Assembly (NCBI RefSeq): GCF_901709675.1
Contig: NC_051096.1
Location: forward strand, 6,041,001-6,105,000
Direction: 5' to 3'
DNA length: 64,000 nt
Source: Syngnathus acus
Taxonomy: Eukaryota; Chordata; Actinopteri; Syngnathiformes; Syngnathidae
Shown: positions 11,150 to 24,500 of the stretch, piece after piece
How the letters are laid out: each line of letters begins with the position of its first letter
Position numbering within the stretch: the first letter of the stretch is position 1
Notes under the pieces: generated by a model
Database searches by the model: none
What the model saw: only the letters and a program-made list of their open reading frames with translations
Told to the model about the DNA's origin: nothing
Translations under genes and position numbers: made by a program

Positions 11150-12299
11150 AAGAGCTTGTTGTGTCACTTGTGAAAGATTTGAAATCCCTGCAGACTACTC
11201 TGCTTGGTTATAGACATGATGAATTGGTATGCAGTGTACCTGCTGTGATCGTGAGACACATGCGGGAGCAGACAGATGCTTCAGCATGCTTAGCGCACTC
11301 CACCTGCCTCTGTTGGCACGTTGTCATGAGAAGATGAAAAATAAAGTGTATACAGTATGTGAGACAACCAGACAAAAATACACTGAGGCCAGAGGTGCAC
11401 ATTGGCTTCAGCATATTTGGTGGACAAGCCCACAGCTAGTTCTGTAGAGGTGCTCTCCATATGTGGGGCGAGGATTAATCTACCTGTCAAGAAATTTTAA
11501 CATTCATGAGAATTTATGAATAACAATGAACACTTAATTAAATCAAGCTCTAATTAGCTTGTGACCTTGCCCATGAGCTCTTCAGTAGTGTCCCTGGGTT
11601 GGGTCATACCATCTGTTCCATAACAGAGTATGCTTGAAGAGAGGCTCTTCATTTTGGCTGAATGCCTAACACCTAAGGAGAGCTTGCTCACCTTCATTTG
11701 ACTGGGAAATAGCCTGGGGCTTCATTAAGGCGGGAACTGTAGCTCATTGTGTGTGCTGCTTTTAACCAATATAATGCCCTGGGGCAATGTTGGTAATTGG
11801 TACAGTTACGCTATTGTAGTTCAATGGTAGTTGCTATTCGTTCAAACTATTTGACATTATTCACTGCATTACGAGCAACCATTCACACCCATGGAGAAAT
11901 AGGTTTTTCCAACATGCATGTTGGAAAGCCAGCGCTTTTTTCCCCCAGCAGAGGTCAGTAGAGTCCTTTGCATGATTTGTTTGGCACTAATAGAAACTTA
12001 TGTGATTAATTTAGTAGAGTAATAATGTGTGTTTACTAATGAATAAACAACAAAAAAGGGTGTTGTGAAGGCAGCAGAAGCCTTTGCTCCACGCAGACTG
12101 GTATTTTTTGTAACATAGATGTCATAAAGCTTTTCTAGTAAAAAAAAAAACAGCAACAACAAAGACTACATAATGTAATTCGTTTGAATTTCCTTTGAGG
12201 TACCAATCAGTCATTTTTTAAAATATATTGTGGTTGCCAAAATTGCAAAGAGGACTATTATCCCGTAAAACAGGTAAGTTGTTAAGCAAAACACAAAAA
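11150..12299. other. hepacam2-vps50 intergenic spacer
   Basis: About 1.15 kb between the hepacam2 3' end and the vps50 promoter. No coding potential or recognised repeat apart from short A runs near 12141. Confidence 0.6.
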
Positions 12300-12316
12300 A
12301 CTACGTTTCCCATGAT
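12300..12316 (+). promoter_or_regulatory. ZNF143/THAP11-like promoter motif
   Basis: ACTACGTTTCCCATGAT closely resembles the ACTAC-n-n-TTCCCA core-promoter motif bound by ZNF143/THAP11. It lies about 160-170 bp upstream of the vps50 ATG. The match is by eye; one base differs from the common ACTACAATTCCC form. Confidence 0.5.
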
Positions 12317-12355
12317 ACATTGGATGAGTCAGGGAAACAGCGTCCATGTTCGCAG

Positions 12356-12365
12356 GTCACGTGAC
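12356..12365. promoter_or_regulatory. CLEAR-type palindrome upstream of vps50
   Basis: GTCACGTGAC is a perfect 10-bp palindrome identical to the core of the CLEAR element bound by TFEB/TFE3/MITF, about 107 bp upstream of the vps50 ATG. vps50 works in the endolysosomal recycling system, so lysosomal-program regulation is plausible. USF could bind the same site. Confidence 0.55.
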
Positions 12366-12370
12366 TGCCA

Positions 12371-12378
12371 AACATGGC
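12371..12378 (+). promoter_or_regulatory. YY1-like motif
   Basis: AACATGGC, close to the YY1 core (AANATGGC), six bases after the CLEAR-type palindrome. TATA-less housekeeping promoters often carry YY1 sites near the start of transcription. Confidence 0.35.
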
Positions 12379-12471
12379 TCTCGCCGTATTGATGTAGGCG
12401 TATCGCTGAAATGACAACATAGCTGGAACAATATCCATTGATATTATCACTGGCCACATTTCAGCGCTACA

Positions 12472-12504
12472 ATGCAAAAGATAAAGTCTCTCATGGCCCG
12501 GCAG
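12472..12504 (+). CDS. vps50: vps50 exon 1
   Basis: 33 nt encoding [11 protein letters not shown], nearly identical to the human N-terminus. ATG at 12472; donor GTATGT; ends in phase 0. Confidence 0.9.
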
Positions 12505-15500
12505 GTATGTGAAGTAACTCTCCGTAAAATGAGCTGCTGGGCGTTTATCGCAGACATAGCTTGAGAATCTGCTAGCACAACGGCTAAGGTGCTAATTTGA
12601 CAGGTGTCAATATAGTAACTAATTAAAGTGGATAGCCCGGTGTATACTCTTGAATTGTCTTGACATTAAAACCTGTTATATGTGGGGAAAAGCTCACCTA
12701 ATGTAAGCTACTGTACGTTCGTATATATCGGACATAACCATACAATAATATCTTGTTAATTCCTCTTATAAATGTTGGTTTGGTGCAAAGACATTTCAAA
12801 AAACAAAAAGCCGTTGCCGTGGTTCATACTCTTCATCTCGGACAAGTTGAAGTGGCCCTAATATTTGCACAACATTCACATTTTATTTTCCTTATCTATA
12901 AATACATGACAGTGGAAAACCAAGTTTTGTTATTCCCACCTCTCGTATTATTATTATTCTTACCATTATTATTATTGTTGTTATTATTATGATTGTCATT
13001 ACTATGTTTATTACTATGTCAGCCTGGAATCGCTTTGATGTCCAGTCTGAAACTGATAAATAAGATTCCCTTAAACGATTATCTCAAATCAATCCCTAAA
13101 ATGAAAGTGAATTGCCCAACTGTATTTTAATCTAATATTGTTAATTTCTGACAGGGTCTAAAAAGCCCTCCGGACAGCATGGCAGACCTCAGTCCCGTGG
13201 AGAACTTTAGGATACCAAGCAAGGTATATATACACAGTCTTTTTGAGATCCATACTATGGTTGTTGTATAGTGGGAGCTTATTTTTCTTACTTTCCTGAA
13301 GGAGTTTTAAGGCAACATCTGGCTCACTGATGGTTGATGCATCACCCTCATAAAACATGACTAGCAAGTTTAAGCTGGTAATGACAGGGTTGTAGTCCAG
13401 GTTGGAAAATGTTTGGGAAGAGCTTAGACTCAGACCAAACACAATTATGGGAATGTTTATGGAATTAAAAAGTCCACACATCCCTGTTTGAGTTCCAGAT
13501 TTTTGTATAGAAAACAATAGACCATCTTGGCAAAATTGACAAACTTTTTTCCATACTTAATCAGACCTATAATATGTACAAAAATATTGAAAAAATAAAT
13601 TCACTTTTATTTAAGATGCGGGACATAATATATAATAAGTTATTAAAGTAATTTATTTACATGTTGTTTTTGACAAATTTAGCCACAGGGAAATAGAAAT
13701 AGAAAATACTTAATTTTATAAGTAGGTGTTAATGAAATTTAGTGATCCCATTTGCTATTGCTTGATTGTAAATAATTTTCTTGCATCTGGAAATGTTTGC
13801 TTGAGTTGACGCTACAAGCTACATTTACCCTTTTCCATCAGCAGGGGCCCTCCTTGCTTTATTAACACAGCGCAGGTCTCGTTTAGATGCCACATGCACA
13901 GTCATAAATTAAATGTGAGGATATACTATAATGATGGTTTTCACTTTATGTCATTCGGAAAAGGCACAAGCCTTTTTGATAATTGGTTGTGTTAAATAAT
14001 ATTGTGGTAAAAGTGAAATAATCTGCATTTATGTCTCTACAGACGCTCCCATCTTGGAAATAATAAGGTCCCTCAGCTTCCTAACTTAACCTTCATCTCT
14101 GTCTCACGAGAGTTGTCATGAAGCTCCCATTGTTCCGGAACTCTTTTATTTTCACAATCCTCCCGGTTGTCAAGGTCCATTTTATCCTTATCCTGATTGT
14201 CAACATTCAGCGAGCACTCGAGGCTTTGATATTCCCTTTGATTCTATGGTAGCGTCTGTTCAGTGTCCTGCAATTTGAATGAAAATAGATTTGTAATTAC
14301 CGCCCCCCCCCCAAAAAAAGAAAGATGTGAATATTATTGGATTTGCATGGAGGTTGAAGCTTTTTTTTTTTTAGTCATGCCTCACGTTCAAAGTGGAATT
14401 TGATCAAAGCTTGGTCGCACGTGTGGCCCCAAAATAGTCTCTTACTGAGTCATTCAGGTTGAGATGGCTGGAAGTTTTGCGCATTACGGCAAGTCCAAGG
14501 GTGGCGGACGACCATGGAGGGAGGGGGCAGAAGACACATCCTTTTTGTTTTGTTCATCCGTCTGTCTTCTCCTGCCGCTACAACTTCCAGCAGCAATGAG
14601 TCATCCAACTCCCACACCCTCTCACTTTCTCTCTCTTTTGAGTTGATTTCCCACCCACCTTCCTTGGGGCGGACCGTGATGTCCTGTGCCTTCACCCCTC
14701 GTTTCCAATCTCAACGCACTCCCCCACACATTTCCCTTGGGGCTCCTGCACTCTTCTTCACCTGAGTCAAATTGCACGCAAGAGCTTCATTCACACAATT
14801 CTCATCATGTTCTCTTGATCAGGCTCACCTTAGGAGTTGTACATCACATGAGCTTAACTGTGGAAGATAGGGCTGAACGATTAATCGAATTGGAATCATC
14901 ATTACAAAAAAGGAATTTGGAAAAAATAGAAAATGCATTCATTGTAACAGCCTATGGATCAGATTTATCCTATAGTTCCACGTCCAACTTTGCCAAATCT
15001 ATTTTTAGTGGAAAATAATTTAAATGCGCTGATGCCTCAACGTATTGATTCTACACATAAAAGAAGTCCGAGTCAGCGTTACCTTCGGCGACGTGACATG
15101 TTTTATTTATGTGCGAACTCAAATACAGTATGTATGTATGTTCTGTGTGTAAAGCTTCAAGAATTCCGAGGTGGCTGTTTTTGTTTGTGCTTCACTACTT
15201 TTATTCATCTCATCAGCTTCACCTTTACCAAGCTGACATTTTTTGCCTTTTAGTGACAGTTTTATGATAGATTGCCATGGGCACAGATATCTAGAGGCTT
15301 TCGTGGATGAATCCAAATTATTTGGAAAATAACTTGACCTCTTCATAAGTGCCAAATCATATTTTGTGCCTGTTTTGGCGTGGGGTGCTTTTCAGCCTCA
15401 CTCACCATTTAAATTGTTTTTGTGGTCCTTTACTAATACGTGAAAAAGTGGAAGGCAGATATCTGCCAAGGCTGATTCCTCTGAAACATAATTTAAACAA

Positions 15501-18500
15501 TTACGATGTTCCCGGTGTTACTATTCTCCTTCAGGTAGCATCAATTCCTTTTTCAAAGCGCCACATATCGCAACCTTCAAAGATCCAAAAAGTGCATGTA
15601 AAGTGATTTCCGACTTCGCCGTGAGCAATAATTAATCAACTTTTCCTTGTTTCAAAATGCAAACTCAAACATTTCATCACACTTTGTTATTGACCTGCTG
15701 CCATATAGCAGCTAATTAACGTTGTCAGTGGACAGGGGTTGAAATCTGCAAGATTTTGCAGCAATAAGCCTTGGCAGATGCACAGCATGTTAATCAATAA
15801 GGTTCTCACAGATGTGCTCTGAAGGGAGGGAATCTCCTTTGGTATTTTTTTTTTCCCCCAGTCATTCATTTCCTCCCTTTGTTCCTCCTACCGATATCCC
15901 CCAAGAGAGGAGCCCAATGAAATAACATGTAATCTTCTCCCAAACCACATTCCTATTCCCTCTCCTTTTCTTCTCCTCTCTACTCCATCTAATTTCCATT
16001 CAACTCCTTTCTTGTGTTGTCCTCAGGCCCCGCCTGCTTGTTGAAACTCCTCTGGCACTCTTGTTCCTATAATGCTATTTAAACCGCTTTATTTTTGAAG
16101 TTTTGTTCATTTTTTTTTTCTTTTTTCCTGAATGACGATTGTAAGCTAGTGCGGGAACTTTTGAAAACAAACATTTGATTTCTCCGATGTGTTTCAGGAA
16201 GAGTTGCGGGAGCTCAGGGAGCAACCCATCGACCCTCAGGCCGAGCAAGAGATCATCGACAGTATCGAGGAGATCTACTTCTCTAACGACTCTTTTGACA
16301 TGGTGCAGCATGAACTGGAGGTTTGTGTAAAAAAAAAAAAAGTCTCCGTTTTGAAGCGCTTCACTAACTGAATGAATGACAACTCACTCCCCTGTAAAAT
16401 TGATGCCTGACTCACAGTTTCCACTTCCCCTCGATAGGACGGTAATTCCATCAGGGCCTGCGATAGCAATAGAATATTTGCGATGCTTCTGAAAGTGTGA
16501 CGGTTTCCCGCGCTTCCTGGTTTCTCATCTGAGCCGCTGCCACTTCCTCTTCTCATTCCATTGACAACCAGACTGATGGATTATATCCAGTGAACAGAAG
16601 GAGGGTGTGAAATCTCATTAGATTTATCTTGGTCTCACCACACCACCTGAAATGAGACTCTCAATCAAGGGGAAAGTAATTACCTATCATCCCTTGGGGC
16701 ATGGAATTGTAATATCTTCTTTACCCAGCTGAGTTTGTTTGTTGTTTACTAAAGAATATCCTCTGCCTTCTTGTCCCATCCTACATTTGATCTTAAAAGG
16801 TCTATGAATTGAGGTATAATTATTTACATTTCACTGACTCCAAGATCAGTGAGACCATCTTGAACTCTGAATGCTTCGTGGGCAATCATTTTAAATGATG
16901 ATACTTAGCTGGAATATTTCCTCTGCTCCTGAGTGCCACGACGTCTTGTTGCCCCCCCAGCTAGAAACTTTTCTAATGAGGTTCTGTTTTGAAGCAGCAG
17001 GATAAATAACTCTGCAATACGTCAGTCACTGGCTGCATTACAAATCAACTTTGCTGTTGTTGTTGTCTGCTTGTGTTTGTTTAGAAACTCCCGACCGAGT
17101 TAAACCTGCTGGAGTTGGAAGAGTACCGAGACAGACTGAAGAGACAACAGGCAGCTGTAAGTCAGACACGCACGCTGTACTGAAATTCTTCCTTTGCCTC
17201 TCTTTCCAACAGAGCCCCTCTTCCTTCCTGGGTACGACACGTTAGTCGCCGAGCTGCCGATAAGCGCTGTGTTTTAGATCCTGTAGCTTTCCCCTAATGT
17301 GTCACCAGGCACCTCAGGGGAATAGCCATGGCAACTGTTCCAGTGACCAGTCGTGCCAAAACACTGCAGCCGTGTTGTTCAGGAGCACCTTCGACAGTTT
17401 GCCAGTTCAATGTCTTGGGGCATTTGCCAAAAAAATAAATAAAAAAAATCAGAGCCACAAAGCATTACAGAAAACGGATTGATGGAGAAAATAAAGCCGT
17501 TGCCTATTTCAGTCTGCGGGGCTCAGAAGTTTTATAAACAATAGGATGACTGCGCCTCATGTCTAAAAATAGTCTTCATGCAACTCAAAGCATCGAGAGG
17601 GAAATAAGAAAATTGCTCATGGGATTCACCCCCGCCCCTAAAAAAAAAAGCAAGCCTCTTCTTGGACGCTTGAGTATTGTAATGAATTGCTGAAATTGGA
17701 TGCTCTTGCCAGGTGACGTGCAGTGAGCTTCTGGAAACACCTCAATAAACAGATTGAAAGTAAACGTGCAGGTCGTGTGCAAACCTCAAGTGAAAGAAAT
17801 ACCTTTCCTGTTGTTTTCATCCTACCATGAACATATGGCCTTCGACTGCATCGAGTTTTTTTTCTCACCAGGATTTTATTAGCGAGCGAGAAAATCTTTG
17901 AATGATTACTTCGGAGCAGCCAGATAAGGAATAGAGTTATTGTGCGGTGACGTCATAAACGTGAGCAATATGGGATCACGCTTCATCTCATCACTTCTGA
18001 TATCCTTCTGCCAAGAACGAAAAGACCACCTTTGTGTGTGCACGTGTGCATTTACAGTGTACGCAACCCGCCTCAGCGGCGGCGCACACATTACTTCCGA
18101 GACGTGTCGTCGGCGGCGTGTGAAATGAAGCTTATCCCTGTGCAGAAGCAATGGCGGTGCTTCCATGCGCTGGGTCTCCTGTGACTGTCTTCTCTTTTGT
18201 CACAACTGAGATGCTATTATTTCAGGTTCATAATGAGATGACAGACAGATGCTTAACCCGTACGTTTTACCTGAATCCTCTGCTTCGGTCAAATAGGCAT
18301 TTTGTGTCATTTGGGGAGAGAACATCTGCCTTGTCTGTCTGCCACCGCGTCTGAGCTTAATTGGCATCTCTAGCTCACTCTCGGCAGAGGTTCATCTCCC
18401 AGCTAATTGCCTTTGCGCACTGCACCGTGAGACCTCAGACGCTGTGGAAACTGGCGTAATCCAAAGATGCACTTTGACTTACTCCACAGAAGCTAAGACC

Positions 18501-21500
18501 AGAGGAGAGCCCGTGTTAATGACATGGTGGAAAAACCGATGTTGTTCTCATGTCGCTGAAAACTTCGCGAGGCTTTGCTTAAACCCCATCTGGTTGCTGA
18601 AACTGTCCTTGGGAAAGGTCTTTGGGTTTAGTGTGTATGCGCGTGTGGTGCTGTGAGGGGCAGTGAAGTGTCTTAACACCCAATGTACAATTTAGGGGAG
18701 CATATAACTCATTATGTGAAACTACTTTGAGCCACTGAATCAGTAAATTACACCACTGGTCCAAAATGGATGCAGCTTATGCACTCACTGACCACAATTG
18801 GGCTTCACTTTCATAAAGAAATGAGACACAATATAGAAGCTGTACACTCATAGTTCACTCTGTATTTTATATGTATTTTAGAGTTTAAGTAAGTACTCTA
18901 ACTTGGTATAACATATCATGGTTCAACGATTTGGAATTGTGGCTGAGCGGGAGATGCCCCTTCGATACTCTCTGCATAGTGTTTATTTTTTTTAGTTTTG
19001 CTGCACTTTTTTTTTATCTTTGAGATGATACCGTGACACTTGGCAAACGTTTCTGTTTTAACACAGCGGTTCTCTTCTCTGCTCTCTCTCTCTCTCACGC
19101 TGCAGGTTTCGAAAAAGGTTGCTGATCTCATTCTGGAGAAACAGCCAGCTTATGTCAAGGTAAAAAGAAAAAAAATCTTACGTTGAACAGCTGCTTTATA
19201 CTCTTACTCAATGAACGTAAAGTCAGCAAAAATGATTCTTCATCAATTTGAATATGTGTTATTAACTTATGAATTGGCTATTAAAATCGTCACCGTTATT
19301 TTGTCTTCGGGTCACAGTTCATGTCCTCTTGGTTGACCTTGTGAATGAAGAGGCGTTCAGATCTTGATTTTATGCAAATTATCATCCTGAATTAAATTAA
19401 AACTTAATCCCAGGAAATCCCTTCTTTGCTCCTTTCGATGATGTTGCAATGACCTGAAATGCGTATAAGAGATTTCATGTTAATGTGAGCGGTAGATAGA
19501 TGTAGTAAAATAAGTCTTTTGCTCTTATCATCTGCTCCTGTTTTATAACAAGAGCGATATTTTTTCTGTATAGACCTGGGAGTAATTATGAAACCCAGCA
19601 CCCACATTCAAAATGAGATTATTCAATTTAATATGATTGACCGGTTTTAGTGTGTTTCAACATGCTCTATTTACGGTGCTCTCAAAGTCTATTGGTAGTT
19701 TTGTGTTCTATTTCCCTTCAAGTAAATCCAATGAATTGGTTTCGTCGTTAATCTCGGTGATGTTTTCGTTCCTGGAAATATGTAGCAGAATGCGTCAATG
19801 CAATCCGATGACTGCTGCTGTTAAGCCATCTGAAGGTCAGTCTGTGAATAGTAAACTGGTCATTATTTCTGTGACCCTCCCGGTGACTCTGCCGCGTCCA
19901 AATGACAGCGGAACTTATTAGCCGGGGCATTCGCCTCCACCCATCTCAGCTCACGTATAAAAGTTGGTTTGCGAAATGCCCTCTGGAGTTCAGAGGGCAC
20001 ATTCCACATCGCCTGCATTCATGTCATAATGAGTCAAAAGAGAGATTTCATTTTGGATTATTGAGGATGATGATGATTTCCCTGCATCTGGGGCAAAAAA
20101 CAAAAAAAAGGCAGTTCCCAGCTACATTTTAGCTTTGCTTGTATGGGAATATTTCTGCCTCCACCAGTTTGATTCTACTTATCTTCTCAACATGATCATT
20201 TCCACGATATAAACCGAAATGTAAATTGCTGAGAAACAGGCAATACCCCCCGCGGCCACAATGCTTCCTCTCGCCAGTGCTTGCGTGCCGTGGATCGCCC
20301 TTCAGTGGGAACATAATTTATCCAGACGTATCAACCCCTGGCTCGGAGCTTGAAACGATGCTCTGCTAAGCATCTAATGTGATTCATAGCAATAGATGGA
20401 GTAGCCTTCTGCTGGAGCTTGCGTCTGATCACTGTTGACACCCGCTAGCGACACGTGGCCTCCTCTTGCACTCTGAAAGGATGGAAGGTTACAAGAAGGC
20501 CGCAGCGATTGCCATTGATCTGCTTCCAGTGTGGCGATCATCAAATGAATCTGCCAATCTAAATAAGACATTTGCAAACAGTTGATTTTGCTCTGGAAAA
20601 ATAACTATCAATATCCATTGATATTGCTTAACTGTCGTTTAGTTGTTTTTTAATCACTCAATACTGTAAACAAAAAAATTGTGAATAAATAGTAATGGGG
20701 CAATAATGTTTAGTACTTTAATGCAAATATTATGTGACACAATTATTTGATTGAATAATTGATTTTTAATTAGCATGAAGAATAGAAGAATTTCTGGATA
20801 CTTCAGCTTTTCATTGGACGAGCGCTTTTGATGCACTGTAACTGCTTCCTCCAAGTCGGATTGGAATTGGCTTCCCAGATGTAATGAATTTCCACGGAGG
20901 AACCTTAACCAGGTCGCTAAACACAATCAAAAAGAAATGGACTCGGGGTGGGACTCAATTATTTTTACACTGGAACCACACATTCATTAGACTTATCCGC
21001 GCGTCTTTCATTGCGCCTCCCTCGTTGAGGCGAAAAAGCTTTATTCAACCTTGGTGGTCAGACCTGCCAATTACAATTGAGGTCTCAAGGCTGTCTCACT
21101 GCAGAGATTATAAACCGACAGCAAATAGATCTGTCATGAAATAGATGCCTAATGTCAGCTAACCGTGTTTACTTGCGGATTCCTACGAAATGCCAACTCC
21201 AGAGACCAATTCCATGTCATTCATCGGCGTTTCATTGCATATCCTTGACAATAAAGCAGACTTTAGGTTTGACCCAAACAGCAGCAGCATTAGAATGTAT
21301 AGGCATACTCAGAGCCTTGCATAGTCAATGTATTGGAGGGTCAGAATGAAGACCTCTAATGAATATATGAATAACATTCAAAATCTAGTGAGACGAATAT
21401 TTTTTTGCTTGACCTTAACTTGCCATTTCTGCTTATTTGTTGACATAGTAGGAGCTGGCCGGCTCACCTTTCCTCAGTTTACGTTTTGAGGATGTACATG

Positions 21501-24500
21501 ATGCAGTTTATGTTTGCTGGTACAGAGCTAGCCTTTAACTTGGCAACCATTTCTTTAAATTTTCCACAAAACTGAATAGAGGAGGCTTTTAAACTATTAT
21601 TTACCCTTGGCAGCTGTACACTGTAAGCTAAAAAATAAAGTGCTCATTGGGCCTTGCTATAATGTATGAACATTCTCTGACGAAAATGCTTCTTTATTTC
21701 TGTGTTTTTGCGCTCCTGAGCTACGGTTGACTTATTCTGACGGCGTCAAATCTCTAATTTCATCACACACTCGCAGCAGGAGCCATCAAACGCTAATGTG
21801 TGCTTACATTGCAGTTGATGTGCATGCGGTTCAGAGTTGAAGCAGCGATTTGGTTGATAAATGGCTGCATCGGAGAAATCAATCTTTGCCTCAGGCTCCT
21901 CTTTAACACTTAAGAGAAATGTAACTGTGAAGTGTTTCGCTTTATGTTCTCAGGAGCTGGAGAGAGTGACGGCGTTGCAGACCAACCTGCAGCTGGCTGC
22001 TGTCATTTGTACAAATGCAAGAAGGTAATGATGTGCTTTGTATGCTTGGCAGCGTTCCATCTATATCTTCTTAATGCTTTTCATAAACTAACACACTCCT
22101 GCTTGCTTCTTTATCATTTCCAATAGATTCATGAAGCTTAAGATCAAATAAAAGAATTCTTTATTGACCCCATGTGTCAAAGCAGTACATTGTTAAATAA
22201 ATGAATAGGAAGTAAAAAAACAGTTTTAAGCAATTCCTGTTTTGCTCCAGGGAGGAATGAAGAAGAACAGTTCTTTGAGCCGGATGCTATATTCTTGTAA
22301 GGCAAAATCAAATCATGCTAATTACACAGTATGTTGAGTGCAAGCGAAAATGGTTCCCACTTTTTTATCACACAATCAGCCTTGCAATCAAAAGATCTTT
22401 ATCTTTGAGATGTGATGTTGTTCAGGTCTGATATGCAGACTTAGCCAACCTATTTGTTTCATTTCAAAAGATTTGGTCATTTTTGCTCCCATTAGGCAAC
22501 TGAGTGTGTCAAAGGAGGGATTCACAGAAGCGAGCTTGGGCTTATTAGCTAATCAGAGAAGGCGGCAGCTCCTAACAGGCCTGCTGAAGTCTCTTCGGAC
22601 CATCAAGACACTGGTAAAATATATTCACGACTATAATAATGCCCTTAACCTCATCAAAATCATGTGAATCAGCCCTAAAACTGGAGCGTCTTTTTACTAC
22701 TCTCTTTAGTCTTTCCAATCTGCAATAGCTTTTTTTAGGGTAAAAAAGAAAATAATAATAATAATTTTGCTCTCTGAACATGCATGCCTTGAAATTTTTG
22801 GTCAAATTGGAATAAATCTGTTATATTATACCGCACCGTGGGTTTATGGTCTATAGAATGTTTAAAACAAATTTATCATTTATGAAACCTATATTGTTTA
22901 TAGCTGGTATGTTATGGACTCGTTGCTTTGTTTAAAAAAAAAAAACCCACTGTCATAACACTATCAAACAGTATATGATTATTACAGTGCTCAAGTGTTG
23001 TTCTTGCCTTCACAGCAAAGAACAGACGTACGACTCAGCGAAATGCTCGAGGTATCGTAAAGCCTCCGTGCGCACATTGACACACACGCTGACGGCTGAC
23101 TTGAAAGGTCAATATCATTATAGATTCTGCATCCAAAGCTGAACTCATACAAGTGCTTGACGCGCCTTACAAATGCTTGTCTTTTATGAAGATCCGCCAG
23201 AGCAGACAAAATCAATATGACTGACACTGAATTTGTTGGCCTTTTATTGAGAGTAGCTACCAAGCATTGACTGAGCATAGTTTATGAGGGCATAATAAAC
23301 CAATATATTGTCGCATCATCGTGATGAAATCAAATATTTGTCCCTTAACCACAGCTTTCAGCTTAATCTGAAGAGTTTTCAAAGTCTGTGTGTAATGATT
23401 GAATTTGCCTTATTCCTCCAGGAGGAAGACTATCCTGGCGCTATCCAGCTCTGTCTGGAATGTCAGAAGGCTGCCAGCACATTCAAACACTACAGCTGCA
23501 TCAGGTACGATATTAAACAGGAGGTGGTCGAACCGCAATCTTAAATTGATGTTAGAGAAAGAAAGAAAAAGTTCCGTTTCTGCCTTTGAATTAAACACAC
23601 TTGGTGCAAATCCGACACAGGAAGTCTCACTAACAACAATCAGCACTTAAGCAAAGTAGCTCAGAAAACACTTTGCGGCTCAACACTCCGGCAGTAACAA
23701 TTGGGCTTAAGTGACAGGATGACTGATGATCAGTAAGCCCACATTATACACTGGAAATTGCAATGCTGAACACTCCTTCTTACTCCTCCTCCCTGCATCT
23801 GCTCTTAATTTGCTTGGATATCACTTCCGTCTTCAACGTGACATTAATTTGTCATTATTGGAATTGAATGCATATAGGGAAGCTTGTCGACTGTATGACA
23901 AAGAGGTGGCTGCATACAAAACAGTCCTGTACTTTATTGGCCAACAATTATTCCTCCCGAGGAGTTGCTCGACTTTAGATTTTGTAATTGTACTCTGGTC
24001 GCTTTTCAACATGAGTACATTGCAAGCTAGCATGTCATGCAGGTTTTCAGCCCTGACGGATCGCCCACTCTCAGCGGCTTGTTGCCGGCCGAATGCACTT
24101 TGATTTAACCTTGTAGCGACAGTTTTCCATGCGCCACCGAATGCCCTATTCAGAAGGTTTGTTTCACGGCCGCCCCTCCTCGTTCTTGTCCCTTTCTTTT
24201 TAAAAGTCAATATTATTATTTGGCGAACACTGTCCACGGCCCCCCTGGTCTGTCTCGATGCATTTTCATCAAATGGCTCACATCAGTGGCTATAGGGGAG
24301 GCAGCCTGAGAGCTCCCTGAAGTCAACAGAGTACAGACTAGGCGATAGTAAAAGTTTAGCTTCCTGCCTTAATGCAGGTTTGGGAGCTTGCAAAAATGGA
24401 AGTGCACACCCGAAAGAATAGTCTGTTATCCAGTCAGCAGGTCTACTGTGGAGGGACTTTCCCCAAGGCCCAGTGGGGCACCTATCGTCACTTCTAATTG

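Larger units (their letters stand above)
13224..16197 (+). other. vps50 intron 2
   Basis: A 3-kb intron. It contains a Tc1-like fragment (13466-13590), a possible DNA-element fragment near 14867, and pyrimidine-rich stretches (around 14290 and 15840-16000). No coding exon was recognised within it. Confidence 0.6.
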
